Shown: positions 26,192-40,500, counted from the first letter of the stretch. The stretch is 64,000 nt of DNA from Calliopsis andreniformis (GCF_051401765.1 NW_027480547.1:248001-312000); one strand, 5' to 3'. Translations and numbers: made by a program. Notes: a model not told the origin generated them from the sequence alone.

Positions 26192-27766
26192 ATGTTCAAT
26201 CCTCAATACCCAATCCTCAATCTTCAATCCTCAATACTCAATCCTCAATCCTCAATCCTCAATCCTCAGTCCTCAAACCTCAATCCTGAATCCTCAATCC
26301 TGAATCCTCAATCCTCAATCTTCAATCCTCAATACTCAATCTGCAATCCTCAATCCTCATTCTTCAATCCTCAAAGCCTAATCCTCAATCTTCAATCCTC
26401 AATCCTCAATCCTCAATCATCAATCATCAATCCTCAATTTTCAATCCTCAATACTCAATCTTCAATCCTCAATCCTCAATCCTCAATCCTCAATCCTCAG
26501 TCCTCAATCCTTAACCCTCAATCCTCAGTCCTGAAACCTCAATCCCGAATCCTCAACCCTGAATCCGCAAACTTCAGTCCTCGGTCCTCAACAATCAATT
26601 GTGAATCCTCAATCCTCAATAGAATATCCTCAATTCACAGTTTTCAATACTCAATCCCCATTCTTCAATCTTTAAATCTCAATCCACAAACATCAATTCT
26701 CATTACTCACCCCTCAATACTCAGTCCTCTATCCTCAATCCTCAATCCTAAATCCTCAATCTTCAATCCTCAATCCTCAATCCTCATTCTTCAATCCTCA
26801 ACACCCAGTCCTCAATCTTCAATCCTCAATCCTCACTCCTCAATTCTCAATCCTCAATCCTCAATCCTCAATCCTCATTCTTCAATCCTCCACACCAAAT
26901 CCTCAATCTGCAATCCTCAATCCTCAATCCTCAATCCTCATTCCTCAATCCTCAGACCTCAAACATCAATACTCAACCCTCTGTCCTCGTCCGCAATCCA
27001 CAACCCTCAGTCCTCAATCCTCAATCTTCAATCATCAATATTCAATCTTCAATCCTCAATACTCAACCCACTATCCTCAATCCTCAATCCTGAATGTTCA
27101 ATCCTCAATACCCAATCCTCAATCTTCAATCCCCAGTACTCAATCCTCAATCCTCAATCCTCGAATCCTCAGTCCTCAAACCTCAGTCCTGAATCCTCAA
27201 TCCTGAAACCTCAATCTTCAGCCCTCAGTCCTCAACAATCAATTGTCAGTCCTCAATCCTCAATAGAATATACCCAATTCGAGGTTTTCAATACTCAATC
27301 CCCAATCTTCGATTTTCAAATTTCAATCCACAAACGTCAATTCTCATCACTCAACGCTCAACACTCAGTCCCCAATCCTCAACCTTCAATCCTCAATCCT
27401 CAACCCTCAATCCTCAATCCTCTATCTTCAATCCTCAATACTCAATCTTCAATCCTCAATCCTCAATCCTCAATCCTCAATCCTCAAACCTCAATCCTCA
27501 AACGCCAGTCTTCAGCCCTCAGTCCTCAACAATCAGTTGTCAATCCTCAATCCTCAATACAACATCATCAATTCACAGTTTTCAATACTCAATACTCAAT
27601 CTGCAATCTTCAAATCTCTATCCACAAACATCAATTCTCATCACTCAACCCTCAACACTCCGTCCCCAATCCTCAATCTTCAATCCTCAATCCTCAATCC
27701 TCAATCATCAATCCTCAATTTTCATTCCTCATTACTCAATCTTCAATCCTCAATTATCAATCCTGA
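26192..27766 (+). other. Repeat-derived open frame, not a gene
   Basis: This is the longest + strand open stretch (524 codons, ATG start). Its product is a degenerate run of N-P-Q-S-S-I-L words. I do not call it a gene. The heptamer gives the same peptide in all three + frames, so overlapping frames encode the same kind of protein (22,920-23,846 and 22,948-23,403 are one example). Frames start and stop only where a mutated heptamer happens to give ATG, TTG, TAA, TAG or TGA. Others of similar size, 48,381-49,877 and 41,925-43,415, are alike. There is no ribosome-binding site, splice pattern or codon bias apart from the repeat. Confidence 0.93.
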
Positions 27767-27899
27767 ATCCTCAATCCTCAATCCTCAATCCTCAATCCTC
27801 AATCCTCAATCGTCAGACTCCAATCCTGAATACTCAATCTTCAATCCTCAATCCTCAATCCTCACTCCTCAGTCCTCCTTCTTCAATCCTCAATGCCAA

Positions 27900-30800
27900 A
27901 TCCTCAATCTTCAATCCTCAATCCTCAACCCTCAATCCTCAATTCGCAATCCTCAATCCTCAGACCTCAAGCATTAATACCCAACCCTCAGTCCTCGTCC
28001 TCAATCTACAACCCTCAATCCTCAATCCTCAACCTTCAATCATCAATACTCAACCTTCAATCCTCAATCCCCAATCCTCAACCCTCAATCCTCAATCCTC
28101 AATCCTCAATTCACAATCCTCAACACTCAATTGTCAATCGTCAATCCTCAATCCCCAATCCTCAATCTTCAATCCTCTATCCTCAATCCTCAATCCTCAA
28201 TCCTCAATCCTCAACCTTCAATACCCAATACTCAATCTTCAATCCTCAATCCTCAATCCTCAGTCCTCAATCCTCAATCCTCAATCCTCAATCCTCAATC
28301 TTCAATCCTCAATACTCAATCTGCAATCCCTCAATCCTCATTCTTCAATCCTCAACACCTAATCCTCAATCTTCAATCCTCAATCCTCTATCTGCAATAT
28401 TGAATCCTCAATACTCAATCTTCAATCCTCAATCCTCAATTTTCAATCCTCAACACTCAATCCTCAATCCTCAATCCTCAATCCCCAATCTTCAATCTTC
28501 AGTCCTCTATCCTCAATCCTCAATCCTCAATCCTCAATCCTCAATCTTCAATACTCAATACTCAATCTTCAATCCTCAATCCTCAATCCTCAGTCCTCAA
28601 TCCACAATCCTCAATCCTCAATCCTCAATCTTCAATCCTGAATACTCAATCTGCAATCCTCAATTCTCAATCTTCAATACTCAATCCTCAATGCTCAATC
28701 TTCAATCCTCAATCCTCAATTCTCAATCCTCAATACTCAATCCTCAATCGTCAATCCTCAATTCCCAATCCTCAATCTTCAATCCTCAATCCTCAATCTT
28801 CAATCCTCAATCCTCAATCCTCAATCCCCAATCTTCAATCTTCAATCCTCAATAGTCAATCTTCAATCCTCAATCCTCAATCCTCAATCCTCAATCCGCA
28901 ATCCTCAATCCTCAATCTTCAATCCTCAATACTCAATCCTCAACCCTCAATCTTCAATCCTCAATCCTCAATCCTCATTCTTCAATCCTCAACACCCAGT
29001 CCTCAATCTTCAATCCTCAATCCTCAATCCTCAATTCTCAATCCTCAATCCTCAACGCTCAGACCTCAAGCATCAATACTCAACCCTCAGTCCTCGTCCG
29101 CAATCCACAACCCTTAATCCTCAATCCTCAATCTCGGATCATCAATATTCAATCATCAATCCTCAATCTTCAATCCTCTATCCTCAATCCTCAATCCTGA
29201 ATGTTCAATCCTCAATACCCAATCCTCAATCTTCAATCCTCAATACTCAATCCTCAATCCTCAATACATAATCCTCAATTATCAAACCTCAATACTCAAT
29301 CTTCAATCCTCAATCCTCAATCCTCAATCCTCAATCCTCAATCCTCAATCCTCAACCCGCTATCCTCAGTCCTGTAACCTCAATCCCGAATCCTCAATCC
29401 TGAATCCGCAAACTTCAGTCCTCAGTCCTCAGTCCTCAACAATCAATTGTCAATCCTCAATCCTCAATAGAATATCCTCAATTCACAGTTTTCAATACTC
29501 AATCCCCATTCTTCAATCTTCAAATCTCAATCCACAAACATCAATTCTCATCACTCAACCCTCAACACTCAGTCCTCAATCTTGAATCCTCAATCCTCAA
29601 TCTGCAATATTGAATCCTCAATACTCAATCTTCAATCCTCAATCCTCAATTCTCAGTCCTCAACACTCAATCCTCACTCCTCAATCCTCAATCCCCAATC
29701 CTCAATCTTCACTCCTCTATCCTCAATCCTCAATCCTCAATCCTCAATCCTCAATCTTCAATACTCAATACTCAATCTTCAATCCTCAATCCTCAATCCT
29801 CAGTCCTCAATCCTCTATCCTCAATCCTCAATCCTCAATCTTCAATCCTCAATACTCAATCTGCAATCCTCAATTCTCAATCTTCAATACTCAAACCTCA
29901 ATGCTCAATCTTCAATCCTCAATCCTCAATTCTCAATCCTCAATACTCAATCCTCAATCGTCAATCCTCAATTCCCAATCTTCAATCTTCAATCCTCAAT
30001 CCTCAATTTTCAATCCTCAATCCTCAATCCTCAATCCCCAATCTTCAATCTTCAATCCTCAATAGTCAATCTTCAATCCTCAATCCTCAATCCTCAATCC
30101 TCAATCCGCAATCCTCAATCCTCAATCTTCAATCCTCAATACTCAATCCTCAACCCTCAATCTTCAATCCTCAATCCTCAATCCTCATTCTTCAATCCTC
30201 AACACCCAGTCCTCAATCTTCAATCCTCAATCCTCAATCCTCAATTCTCAATCCTCAATCCTCAACGCTCAGACCTCAAGCATCAATACTCAACCCTCAG
30301 TCCTCGTCCGCAATCCACAACCCTCAATCCTCAATCCACAATCTTCGATCATCAATATTCAATCATCAATCCTCAATCTCCAATCCTCTATCCTCAATCC
30401 TCAATCCTGAATGTTCAATCCTCAATACCCAATCCTCAATCTTCAATCCTCAATACTCAATCCTCAATCCTCAATCCTCAATCCTCAGTCCTCAAACCTC
30501 AATCCTGAATCCTCAATCCTGAATCCTCAATCTTCAGCCCTCAGTCCTCAACAATCAATTGTCAGTCCTCAATCCTCAATCCTCAATCCTCAATCCTCTA
30601 CCTTCAATCCTCAATACTCAATCTTCAATCCTCAATCCTCAATCCTCAATCCTCTATCCTCAATCCTCAAGCCTCAATCGTCAATCTTCAGCCCTCAGTC
30701 CTCAACAATCAGTTGTCAATCCTCAATCCTCAATACAACATCATCAATTCACAGTTTTCAATACTGAATACTCAATCTGCAATCTTCAAATCTCTATCCA

Positions 30801-32490
30801 CAAACATCAATTCTCATCACTCAACCCTCAACACTCCGTCCCCAATCCTCAATCTTCAATACTCAATCCTCAATACTCAATCATCAATCCTCAATTTTCA
30901 ATCCTCAATACTCAATCTTCAATCATCAATCCTCAATCCTCAATCCTCAGTCCTCAATCCTCAATCCTCAATCCTCAACCCTCAATCCTCAGTCCTGAAA
31001 CCTCAATCCCGAATCCTCAATCCTGAATCCGCAAACTTCAGTCCTCAGTCCTCAACAATCAATCGTCAATCCTCAATCCTCAATAGAATATCCTCAATTC
31101 ACAGTTTTCAATACTCAAATCCCCATTCTTCAATCTTCAAGTCTCAATCCACAAACATCAATTCTCATCACTCAGCCCTCCACACTCAGTCCTCAATCTT
31201 CAATCCTCAATCCTCAATCCGCAATCTTGAATCCTCAATACTCAATCTTCAATCCTCAATCCTCAATTCTCAATCCTCAATACTCAATCCTCAATCGTCA
31301 ATCCTCAATTCCCAATCCTCAATCTTCAATCCTCAATCCTCAATCTTCAATCCTCAATCCTCAATCCTCAATCCCCAATCCTCAATCCTCAATCCTCAAT
31401 CCTCAATCCTCAATCGTCAATCTTCAGCCCTCAGTCCTCAACAATCAGTTGTCAATCCTCAATCCTCAATGCAACATCATCAATTCACAGTTTTCAATAC
31501 TGAATACTCAATCTGCAATCTTCAAATCTCTATCCACAAACATCAATTCTCATCTCTCAACCCTCAACACTCCGTCCCCAATCCTCAATCTTCAATACTC
31601 AATCCTCAATCCTCAATCATCAATCCTCAATTTTCAATCCTCAATACTCAATCTTCAATCATCAATCCTCAATCCTCAATCCTCAGTCCTCAATCCTCAA
31701 TCCTCAATCCTCAACCCTCAATCCTCAGTCCTGAAACCTCAATCCCGAATCCTCAATCCTGAATCCGCAAACTTCAGTCCTCAGTCCTCAACAATCAATC
31801 GTCAATCCTCAATCCTCAATAGAATATCCTCAATTAACAGTTTTCAATACTCAAATCCCTTTTCTTCAATCTTCAAGTCTCAATCCACAAACATCAATTC
31901 TCATCACTCAGCCCTCAACACTCAGTCCTCAATCTTAAATCCTCAATCCTCAATCCGCAATCTTGAATCCTCAATACTCAATCTTCAATCCTCAATCCTC
32001 AATTCTCAATCCTCAATACTCAATCCTCAATCGTCAATCCTCAATTCCCAATCCTCAATCTTCAATCCTCAATCCTCAATCTTCAATCCTCAATCCTCAA
32101 TCCTCAATCCCCAATCCTCAATCTTCAATCCTCAATACTCAATCTTCAATCCTCAATCCTCAATCCTCAATCCTCAATCCTCAATCCTCAATCCTCAATC
32201 TTCAATCCTCAACACCCAGTCCTCAATCTTCAATCCTCAATCCTCAATCCTCAATGCTCAATCCTCAAACCTCAATCCTCAGACCTCAAGCATCAATACT
32301 CAACCCTCAGTCCTCGTCCGCAATCCCCAACCCTCAATCCTAAATCCTCAATTCCCAATCCTCAATCTTCAATCCTCAATCCTCAATCTTCAACCCTCAA
32401 TCCGCATTCCTCAATCCCCAATCTTCAATCTTCAATCCTCAATAGTCAATCTTCAATCCTCAATCCTCAATCCTCAATCCTCAATCGTCA
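27900..32490. repeat. 6662-bp-offset duplication, copy 2
   Basis: Partner of 21,240-25,890. Near 32,205 it lacks 63 bp (nine heptamers) that copy 1 has near 25,545-25,607. Point differences include GCAACAT near 31,470 for ACAACAT, and AATTAACAG near 31,834 for AATTCACAG. The match ends near 32,490 where zone C's module F begins. Confidence 0.88.
27958..28019. repeat. Module E2 (representative)
   Basis: A short relative of E1 with CAAGCATTAATACCC and CCTCGTCCTCAATCTAC in place of CCTCGTCCGCAATCCAC. It keeps the 6-bp word CCTCGT. Marks lie near 14276, 17315, 19326, 21334, 27993, 32660, 36018, 40020, 43573, 46644, 49281, 53601, 57175 and 60025. In zones B and D it follows E1 by about 160 bp; in zone C it follows module F. 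Confidence 0.8.
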
Positions 32491-32918
32491 ATCTCCAATC
32501 CTGAATACTCAATCTTCAATCCTCAATCCTCAATCCTCACTCCTCAGTCCTCATTCTTCAATCCTCAATACCAAACGCACAATCTTCAATCCTCAATCCT
32601 CAAACCTCAATTCGCAATCCTCAATCCTCAGACCTCAAGCATTAATACCCAACCATCAGTCCTCGTCCTCAATCTACAACCCTCAATCCTCAATACTCAA
32701 TCATCAATCATCAATATTCAGCCTTCAATCCTCAGTCTCCAATACTCAATCCTCAATCCTCAATCCTCAATCCTCAATCCTCAAACCTCAATACCCAATC
32801 CTCAATCCTCTATCCTCAATCCTCAATCCTCAATCCTAAATCCTCAATCCTCAATCCTCAGTCCCCAAACCACAATCCTGAATCCTCAACCATGAATCCT
32901 CAATCTTCAGCCCTCAGT

Positions 32919-33058
32919 CCTCAACAATCAGTTGTCAATCCTCAATCCTCAATAGAATATCACCAATTCACAGATTTCAATACTCAATACACAATCTGCA
33001 ATGTTCAAATCTCTATCCACCAACATCAATTCTCATCAATCATCCCTCAACACTCAGT
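32919..33058. repeat. Module D, subtype D5 (five copies, zone C)
   Basis: A relative of D3: word 7 is CACCAAT, word 8 is TCACAGA (TCAGAGA in the copies at 36,316 and 40,317), the words after it include ACACAAT, and CCACCAA replaces CCACAAA. It is followed by CCTTTATGTTC. The preceding CAACCATGAATCC supplies one of the few ATG triplets at the start of a long open frame, but the frame is repeat-derived. Confidence 0.82.
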
Positions 33059-34547
33059 CCTTTATGTTCAATCCTCAATCCTCAATTCTCAATCTTCAAT
33101 CCTCAATACTGAATCTTCAATCCTCAATCCTCAATCCTCAATCCTCAATCCTCAATCCTCAATCCTCAATCCTCAATCCTCAATCCTCAATCTTCAATAC
33201 TCAGTCCCCAATCCTCAATCTTCAATCCCCAATCCTCAATCCTCAATCCTCGATCCTCGAACCTCAATCCTCAGTCCTCAATCCTCAATCCTCAATGTTC
33301 AATCCGCAATACCCAATCCTCAATCTTCAATCCTCTATCCTCAATCCTCAGTCCTCAATCCCCAATCCTCAATCTTCAATCCTCAATCTTCAACCCTCAA
33401 TCATCAATCCTCAATACTCAATCTTCAATCCTCAATCCTCAATCCTCAATCCTCAATCCTCAATCCTCAATCCTCAATCCTCAATCCTCAGTCGTCAATG
33501 CTCAATCCCAATCCTCAATCTTCAATCCTCTATTCTCAATCCTCAATCCTCAATCCCCAATCCTCATTCTTCAATCCTCAATCTTCAATACTCAATCATC
33601 AATCCTCAATTATCAAACCTCAATACTCAATCTTCAATCCTCAATCCTCAATCCTCAATCCTCAATCCTCAATCCTCAATCCTCAACCCGCAATCCTCAG
33701 TCCTGAAACCTCAATCCCGAATCCTCAATCCTGAATCGGCAAACTTCAGTCCTCAGTCCTCAGTCCTCAACAATCAATTGTCAATCCTCAATCCTCAATA
33801 GAATATCCTCAATTCACAGTTTTCAATACTCAATACCCATTCTTCAATCTTCAAATCTCAATCCACAAACATCAATTCTCATCACTCAACCCTCAACCCT
33901 CAACACTCAGTCCTCAATCTTCAATCCTCAATCCTCAATCCGCAATCTTCAATCCTCAATCCTCAATCCTCAATCCTCAATCCTCAATCCTCAATCCCCA
34001 ATCCTCAATCTTCAATCCTCAATCCTCAATCCTCAATCCCCAATCTTCAATCTTCAATCCTCAATAGTCAATCTTCAATCCTCAATCCTCAATCCTCAAT
34101 CCTCAATCCGCAATCCTCAATCCTCAATCTTCAATCCTCAATACTCAATCCTCAACCCTCAATCTTCAATCCTCAATCCTCAATCCTCATTCTTCAATCC
34201 TCAACACCCAGTCCTAAATCTTCAATCCTCAATCCTCAATCCTCAATTCTCAATCCTCAATCCTCAACGCTCAGACCTCAAGCATCAATACTCAACCCTC
34301 AGTCCTCGTCCGCAATCCACAACCCTCAATCCTCAATCCTCAATCCTCGATCATCAATATTCAATCATCAATCCTCAATCTTCAATCCTCTATCCTCAAT
34401 CCTCAATCCTGAATGTTCAATCCTCAATACCCAATCCTCAATCTTCAATCCTCAATACTCAATCCTCAATCCTCAATCCTCAATCCTCAGTCCTCAAACC
34501 TCAATCCTGAATCCTCAATCCTGAATCCTCAAACTTCAGCCCTCAGT

Positions 34548-34694
34548 CCTCAACAATCAATTGTCAGTCCTCAATCCTCAATAGAGTATACCCAATTCAC
34601 AGTTTTCAATACTCAATCCCCATTCTTCAATCTTCAAATCTCAATCCACAAACATCAATTCTCATCACTCAACCCTCATCCCTCAACACTCAGT
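34548..34694. repeat. Module D, subtype D4 (representative of about 14)
   Basis: Word 3 is TGTCAGT, word 6 AGAATAT or AGAGTAT, and word 7 ACCCAAT. This zone C copy has one added heptamer (CCTCATC in this unit) before ACTCAGT, so it is 147 bp. Most later zone C copies have CCTCAAC at that place. D4 always follows an E1 module and the GAATGTTC mark by about 150-200 bp, except where that stretch is rearranged. Confidence 0.82.
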
Positions 34695-34717
34695 CCTCAA
34701 TCTTCAATCCTCAATCC

Positions 34718-35417
34718 TCACTCCTCAATCCTCAATCCCCAATCCTCAATCTTCACTCCTCTATCCTCAATCCTCAATCCTCAATCCTCAATCCTCAATC
34801 TTCAATACTCAATACTCAATCTTCAATCCTCAATCCTCAATCCTCAGTCCTCAATCCTCAATCCTCAATCCTCAATCCTCAATCTTCAATCCTCAATACT
34901 CAATCTGCAATCCTCAATTCTCAATCTTCAATACTCAATCCTCAATGCTCAATCTTCAATCCTCAATCCTCAATCCTCAATCCTCAATCCGCAATCCTCA
35001 ATCCTCAATCTTCAATCCTCAATACTCAATCCTCAACCCTCAATCTTCAATCCTCAATCCTCAATCCTCACTCCTCAATCCTCAATCCCCAATCCTCAAT
35101 CTTCACTCCTCTATCCTCAATCCTCAATCCTCAATCCTCAATCCTCAATCTTCAATACTCAATACTCAATCTTCAATCCTCAATCCTCAATCCTCAGTCC
35201 TCAATCCTCAATCCTCAATCCTCAATCCTCAATCTTCAATCCTCAATACTCAATCTGCAATCCTCAATTCTCAATCTTCAATACTCAATCCTCAATGCTC
35301 AATCTTCAATCCTCAATCCTCAATTCTCAATCCTCAATACTCAATCCTCAATCGTCAATCCTCAATTCCCAATCCTCAATCTTCAATCCTCAATCCTCAA
35401 TTTTCAATCCTCAATCC
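34718..35417. repeat. 350-bp internal tandem repeat
   Basis: Two direct copies of 350 bp (50 heptamers), measured from the CACTCCTC word near 34,719 and 35,069 and confirmed by CAATGCTC at 34,945 and 35,295. The same pair recurs at about 38,719-39,418 as part of the 4001-bp duplication, and again from 48,687, where the second copy is cut after about 100 bp by a jump to module F. Confidence 0.85.
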
Positions 35418-35842
35418 TCAATCCTCAATCCCCAATCTTCAATCTTCAATCCTCAATAGTCAATCTTCAATCCTCAATCCTCAATCCTCAATCCTCAATC
35501 CGCAATCCTCAATCCTCAATCTTCAATCCTCAATCCTCAATCCTCAATCCTCAATCTTCAATACTCAATACTCAATCTTCAATCCTCAATCCTCAATCCT
35601 CAGTCCTCAATCCCCTATCCTCAATCCTCAATACTCAATCCTCAATCTTCAATCGTCAATACTCAATTTTCAATCCTCAATCCTCAATCCTCAATCCCCA
35701 ATCTTCAATCTTCAATCCTCAATAGTCAATCTTCAATCCTCAATCCTCAATCCTCAATCCTCAATCCGCAATCCTCAATCCTCAATCTTCAATCCTCAAT
35801 CCTCAATCCTCAATCCTCAATCCTCAATCCTCAATCCTCAAT

Positions 35843-35945
35843 CGTCAATCTCCAATCCTGAATACTCAATCTTCAATCCTCAATCCTCAATCCTCACTCC
35901 TCAGTCCTCATTCTTCAATCCTCAATACCAAACGCACAATCTTCA
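35843..35945. repeat. Module F (representative, zone C)
   Basis: This begins with CGTCAATCTCCAATCC and CTGAATACTC, then a CTCACTCCTCAGTCC stretch, and ends with CAATACCAAACGCAC. Copies start near 32485, 35843, 39844, 43396, 46467 and 53427. At about 49,140 only the later part is present, joined to the cut 350-bp repeat. Zone A and B segments near 14,097 and 27,811 (CGTCAGACTCCAATCC with CCTCCTTCTTC) look like older relatives. Confidence 0.78.
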
Positions 35946-37541
35946 ATCCTCAATCCTCAAACCTCAATTCGCAATCCTCAATCCTCAGACCTCAAGCATT
36001 AATACCCAACCATCAGTCCTCGTCCTCAATCTACAACCCTCAATCCTCAATACTCAATCATCAATCATCAATATTCAGCCTTCAATCCTCAGTCTCCAAT
36101 ACTCAATCCTCAATCCTCAATCCTCAATCCTCAAACCTCAATACCCAATCCTCAATCCTCTATCCTCAATCCTCAATCCTCAATCCTAAATCCTCAATCC
36201 TCAATCCTCAGTCCCCAAACCACAATCCTGAATCCTCAACCATGAATCCTCAATCTTCAGCCCTCAGTCCTCAACAATCAGTTGTCAATCCTCAATCCTC
36301 AATAGAATATCACCAATTCAGAGATTTCAATACTCAATACACAATCTGCAATCTTCAAATCTCTATCCACCAACATCAATTCTCAGCAATCATCCCTCAA
36401 CACTCAGTCCTTTATGTTCAATCCTCAATCCTCAATTCTCAATCTTCAATCCTCAATACTGAATCTTCAATCCTCAATCCTCAATCCTCAATCCTCAATC
36501 CTCAATCCTCAATCCTCAATCCTCAATCCTCAATCCTCAATCTTCAATACTCAGTCTCCAATCCTCAATCTTCAATCCCCAATCCTCAATCCTCAATCCT
36601 CGATCCTCGAACCTCAATCCTCAGTCCTCAATCCTCAATCCTCAATGTTCAATCCGCAATACCCAATCCTCAATCTTCAATCCTCTATCCTCAATCCTCA
36701 GTCCTCAATCCCCAATCCTCAATCTTCAATCCTAAATCTTCAATCCTCAATCATCAATCCTCAATACTCAATCTTCAATCCTCAATCCTCAATCCTCAAT
36801 CCTCAATCCTCAATCCTCAATCCTCAATCCTCAATCCTCAGTCGTCAATGCTCAATCCCAATCCTCAATCTTCAATCCTCTATCCTCAATCCTCAATCCT
36901 CAATCCCCAATCCTCATTCTTCAATCCTCAATCTTCAATACTCAATCATCAATCCTCAATTATCAAACCTCAATACTCAATCTTCAATCCTCAATCCTCA
37001 ATCCTCAATCCTCAATCCTCAATCCTCAATCCTCAACCCGCAATCCTCAGTCCTGAAACCTCAATCCCGAATCCTCAATCCTGAATCCGCAAACTTCAGT
37101 CCTCAGTCCTCAGTCCTCAACAATCAATTGTCAATCCTCAATCCTCAATAGAATATCCTCAATTCACAGTTTTCAATACTCAATCCCCATTCTTCAATCT
37201 TCAAATCTCAATCCACAAACATCAATTCTCATCACTCAACCCTCAACCCTCAACACTCAGTCCTCAATCTTCAATCCTCAATCCTCAATCCGCAATCTTC
37301 AATCCTCAATCCTCAATCCTCAATCCTCAATCCTCAATCCTCAATCCCCAATCCTCAATCTTCAATCCTCAATCCTCAATCCTCAATCCCCAATCTTCAA
37401 TCTTCAATCCTCAATAGTCAATCTTCAATCCTCAATCCTCAATCCTCAATCATCAATCCTCAATCCCCAATCTTCAATCTTCAATCCTCAATAGTCAATC
37501 TTCAATCCTCAATCCTCAATCCTCAATCCTCAATCCGCAAT

Positions 37542-40500
37542 CCTCAATCCTCAATCCCCAATCCTCATTCTTCAATCCTCAATCTTCAATACTCAATCAT
37601 CAATCCTCAATTATCAAACCTCAATACTCAATCTTCAATCCTCAATCCTCAATCCTCAATCCTCAATCCTCAATCCTCAATCCTCAACCCGCAATCCTCA
37701 GTCCTGAAACCTCAATCCCGAATCCTCAATCCTGAATCGGCAAACTTCAGTCCTCAGTCCTCAGTCCTCAACAATCAATTGTCAATCCTCAATCCTCAAT
37801 AGAATATCCTCAATTCACAGTTTTCAATACTCAATACCCATTCTTCAATCTTCAAATCTCAATCCACAAACATCAATTCTCATCACTCAACCCTCAACCC
37901 TCAACACTCAGTCCTCAATCTTCAATCCTCAATCCTCAATCCGCAATCTTCAATCCTCAATCCTCAATCCTCAATCCTCAATCCTCAATCCTCAATCCCC
38001 AATCCTCAATCTTCAATCCTCAATCCTCAATCCTCAATCCCCAATCTTCAATCTTCAATCCTCAATAGTCAATCTTCAATCCTCAATCCTCAATCCTCAA
38101 TCCTCAATCCGCAATCCTCAATCCTCAATCTTCAATCCTCAATACTCAATCCTCAACCCTCAATCTTCAATCCTCAATCCTCAATCCTCATTCTTCAATC
38201 CTCAACACCCAGTCCTAAATCTTCAATCCTCAATCCTCAATCCTCAATTCTCAATCCTCAATCCTCAACGCTCAGACCTCAAGCATCAATACTCAACCCT
38301 CAGTCCTCGTCCGCAATCCACAACCCTCAATCCTCAATCCTCAATCCTCGATCATCAATATTCAATCATCAATCCTCAATCTTCAATCCTCTATCCTCAA
38401 TCCTCAATCCTGAATGTTCAATCCTCAATACCCAATCCTCAATCTTCAATCCTCAATACTCAATCCTCAATCCTCAATCCTCAATCCTCAGTCCTCAAAC
38501 CTCAATCCTGAATCCTCAATCCTGAATCCTCAAACTTCAGCCCTCAGTCCTCAACAATCAATTGTCAGTCCTCAATCCTCAATAGAGTATACCCAATTCA
38601 CAGTTTTCAATACTCAATCCCCATTCTTCAATCTTCAAATCTCAATCCACAAACATCAATTCTCATCACTCAACCCTCATCCCTCAACACTCAGTCCTCA
38701 ATCTTCAATCCTCAATCCTCACTCCTCAATCCTCAATCCCCAATCCTCAATCTTCACTCCTCTATCCTCAATCCTCAATCCTCAATCCTCAATCCTCAAT
38801 CTTCAATACTCAATACTCAATCTTCAATCCTCAATCCTCAATCCTCAGTCCTCAATCCTCAATCCTCAATCCTCAATCCTCAATCTTCAATCCTCAATAC
38901 TCAATCTGCAATCCTCAATTCTCAATCTTCAATACTCAATCCTCAATGCTCAATCTTCAATCCTCAATCCTCAATCCTCAATCCTCAATCCGCAATCCTC
39001 AATCCTCAATCTTCAATCCTCAATACTCAATCCTCAACCCTCAATCTTCAATCCTCAATCCTCAATCCTCACTCCTCAATCCTCAATCCCCAATCCTCAA
39101 TCTTCACTCCTCTATCCTCAATCCTCAATCCTCAATCCTCAATCCTCAATCTTCAATACTCAATACTCAATCTTCAATCCTCAATCCTCAATCCTCAGTC
39201 CTCAATCCTCAATCCTCAATCCTCAATCCTCAATCTTCAATCCTCAATACTCAATCTGCAATCCTCAATTCTCAATCTTCAATACTCAATCCTCAATGCT
39301 CAATCTTCAATCCTCAATCCTCAATTCTCAATCCTCAATACTCAATCCTCAATCGTCAATCCTCAATTCCCAATCCTCAATCTTCAATCCTCAATCCTCA
39401 ATTTTCAATCCTCAATCCTCAATCCTCAATCCCCAATCTTCAATCTTCAATCCTCAATAGTCAATCTTCAATCCTCAATCCTCAATCCTCAATCCTCAAT
39501 CCGCAATCCTCAATCCTCAATCTTCAATCCTCAATCCTCAATCCTCAATCCTCAATCTTCAATACTCAATACTCAATCTTCAATCCTCAATCCTCAATCC
39601 TCAGTCCTCAATCCCCTATCCTCAATCCTCAATACTCAATCCTCAATCTTCAATCGTCAATACTCAATTTTCAATCCTCAATCCTCAATCCTCAATCCCC
39701 AATCTTCAATCTTCAATCCTCAATAGTCAATCTTCAATCCTCAATCCTCAATCCTCAATCCTCAATCCGCAATCCTCAATCCTCAATCTTCAATCCTCAA
39801 TCCTCAATCCTCAATCCTCAATCCTCAATCCTCAATCCTCAATCGTCAATCTCCAATCCTGAATACTCAATCTTCAATCCTCAATCCTCAATCCTCACTC
39901 CTCAGTCCTCATTCTTCAATCCTCAATACCAAACGCACAATCTTCAATCCTCAATCCTCAAACCTCAATTCGCAATCCTCAATCCTCAGACCTCAAGCAT
40001 TAATACCCAACCATCAGTCCTCGTCCTCAATCTACTACCCTCAATCCTCAATACTCAATCATCAATCATCAATATTCAGCCTTCAATCCTCAGTCTCCAA
40101 TACTGAATCCTCAATCCTCAATCCTCAATCCTCAAACCTCAATACCCAATCCTCAATCCTCTATCCTCAATCCTCAATCCTCAATCCTAAATCCTCAATC
40201 CTCAATCCTCAGTCCCCAAACCACAATCCTGAATCCTCAACCATGAATCCTCAATCTTCAGCCCTCAGTCCTCAACAATCAGTTGTCAATCCTCAATCCT
40301 CAATAGAATATCACCAATTCAGAGATTTCAATACTCAATACACAATCTGCAATCTTCAAATCTCTATCCACCAACATCAATTCTCAGCAATCATCCCTCA
40401 ACACTCAGTCCTTTATGTTCAATCCTCAATCCTCAATTCTCAATCTTCAATCCTCAATACTGAATCTTCAATCCTCAATCCTCAATCCTCAATCCTCAAT

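Larger units (their letters stand above)
14100..32490. repeat. Zone B: 2-kb units and a 6662-bp-offset duplication
   Basis: This zone holds three units of the 1490/2007-bp family and two copies of a 4.6-kb block. D1 cores lie near 18624, 20631, 22818, 24434, 25170, 26631, 29477, 31097 and 31832; D2 near 15819, 24084, 24820, 27567, 30737 and 31477; D4 near 16376 and 27266. The stretch 25,890-27,900 is a mixed segment that shares pieces with zone A (for example the CCTCCTTCTTC mark near 14,158 and 27,875). The zone recurs in the same order as zone D. No gene was seen. Confidence 0.8.
33541..37541. repeat. 4001-bp tandem duplication, copy 1
   Basis: From about 33,541 to 37,459 every landmark recurs exactly 4001 bp later, including private variants such as AATCGGCAAAC (33,735 and 37,736) and CAATACCCATTC (33,830 and 37,831). 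By eye I found only three base differences over about 3.9 kb. Contents in order: D1, E1, D4 with an added heptamer, a 350-bp internal tandem repeat, F, D5, D1. The join with copy 2 lies near 37,460-37,541. Confidence 0.92.

Noticed and set aside
26192..27766. Long + strand open frames as genes for N/P/Q/S-rich repeat proteins
   Set aside because: All three + frames of the heptamer encode the same peptide and lack stops by construction, overlapping frames give near-identical products, and boundaries fall at random mutated heptamers. Many starts are TTG or GTG. Nothing apart from the repeat suggests coding.
32892..33734. Recurrent ATG-started frame (also at 36,242, 40,243, 46,867 and 49,503) as a conserved gene family
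   Set aside because: It recurs because the surrounding unit was duplicated. Its body is plain heptamers, its length varies, and the same stretch is open in another frame (33,001-33,801).
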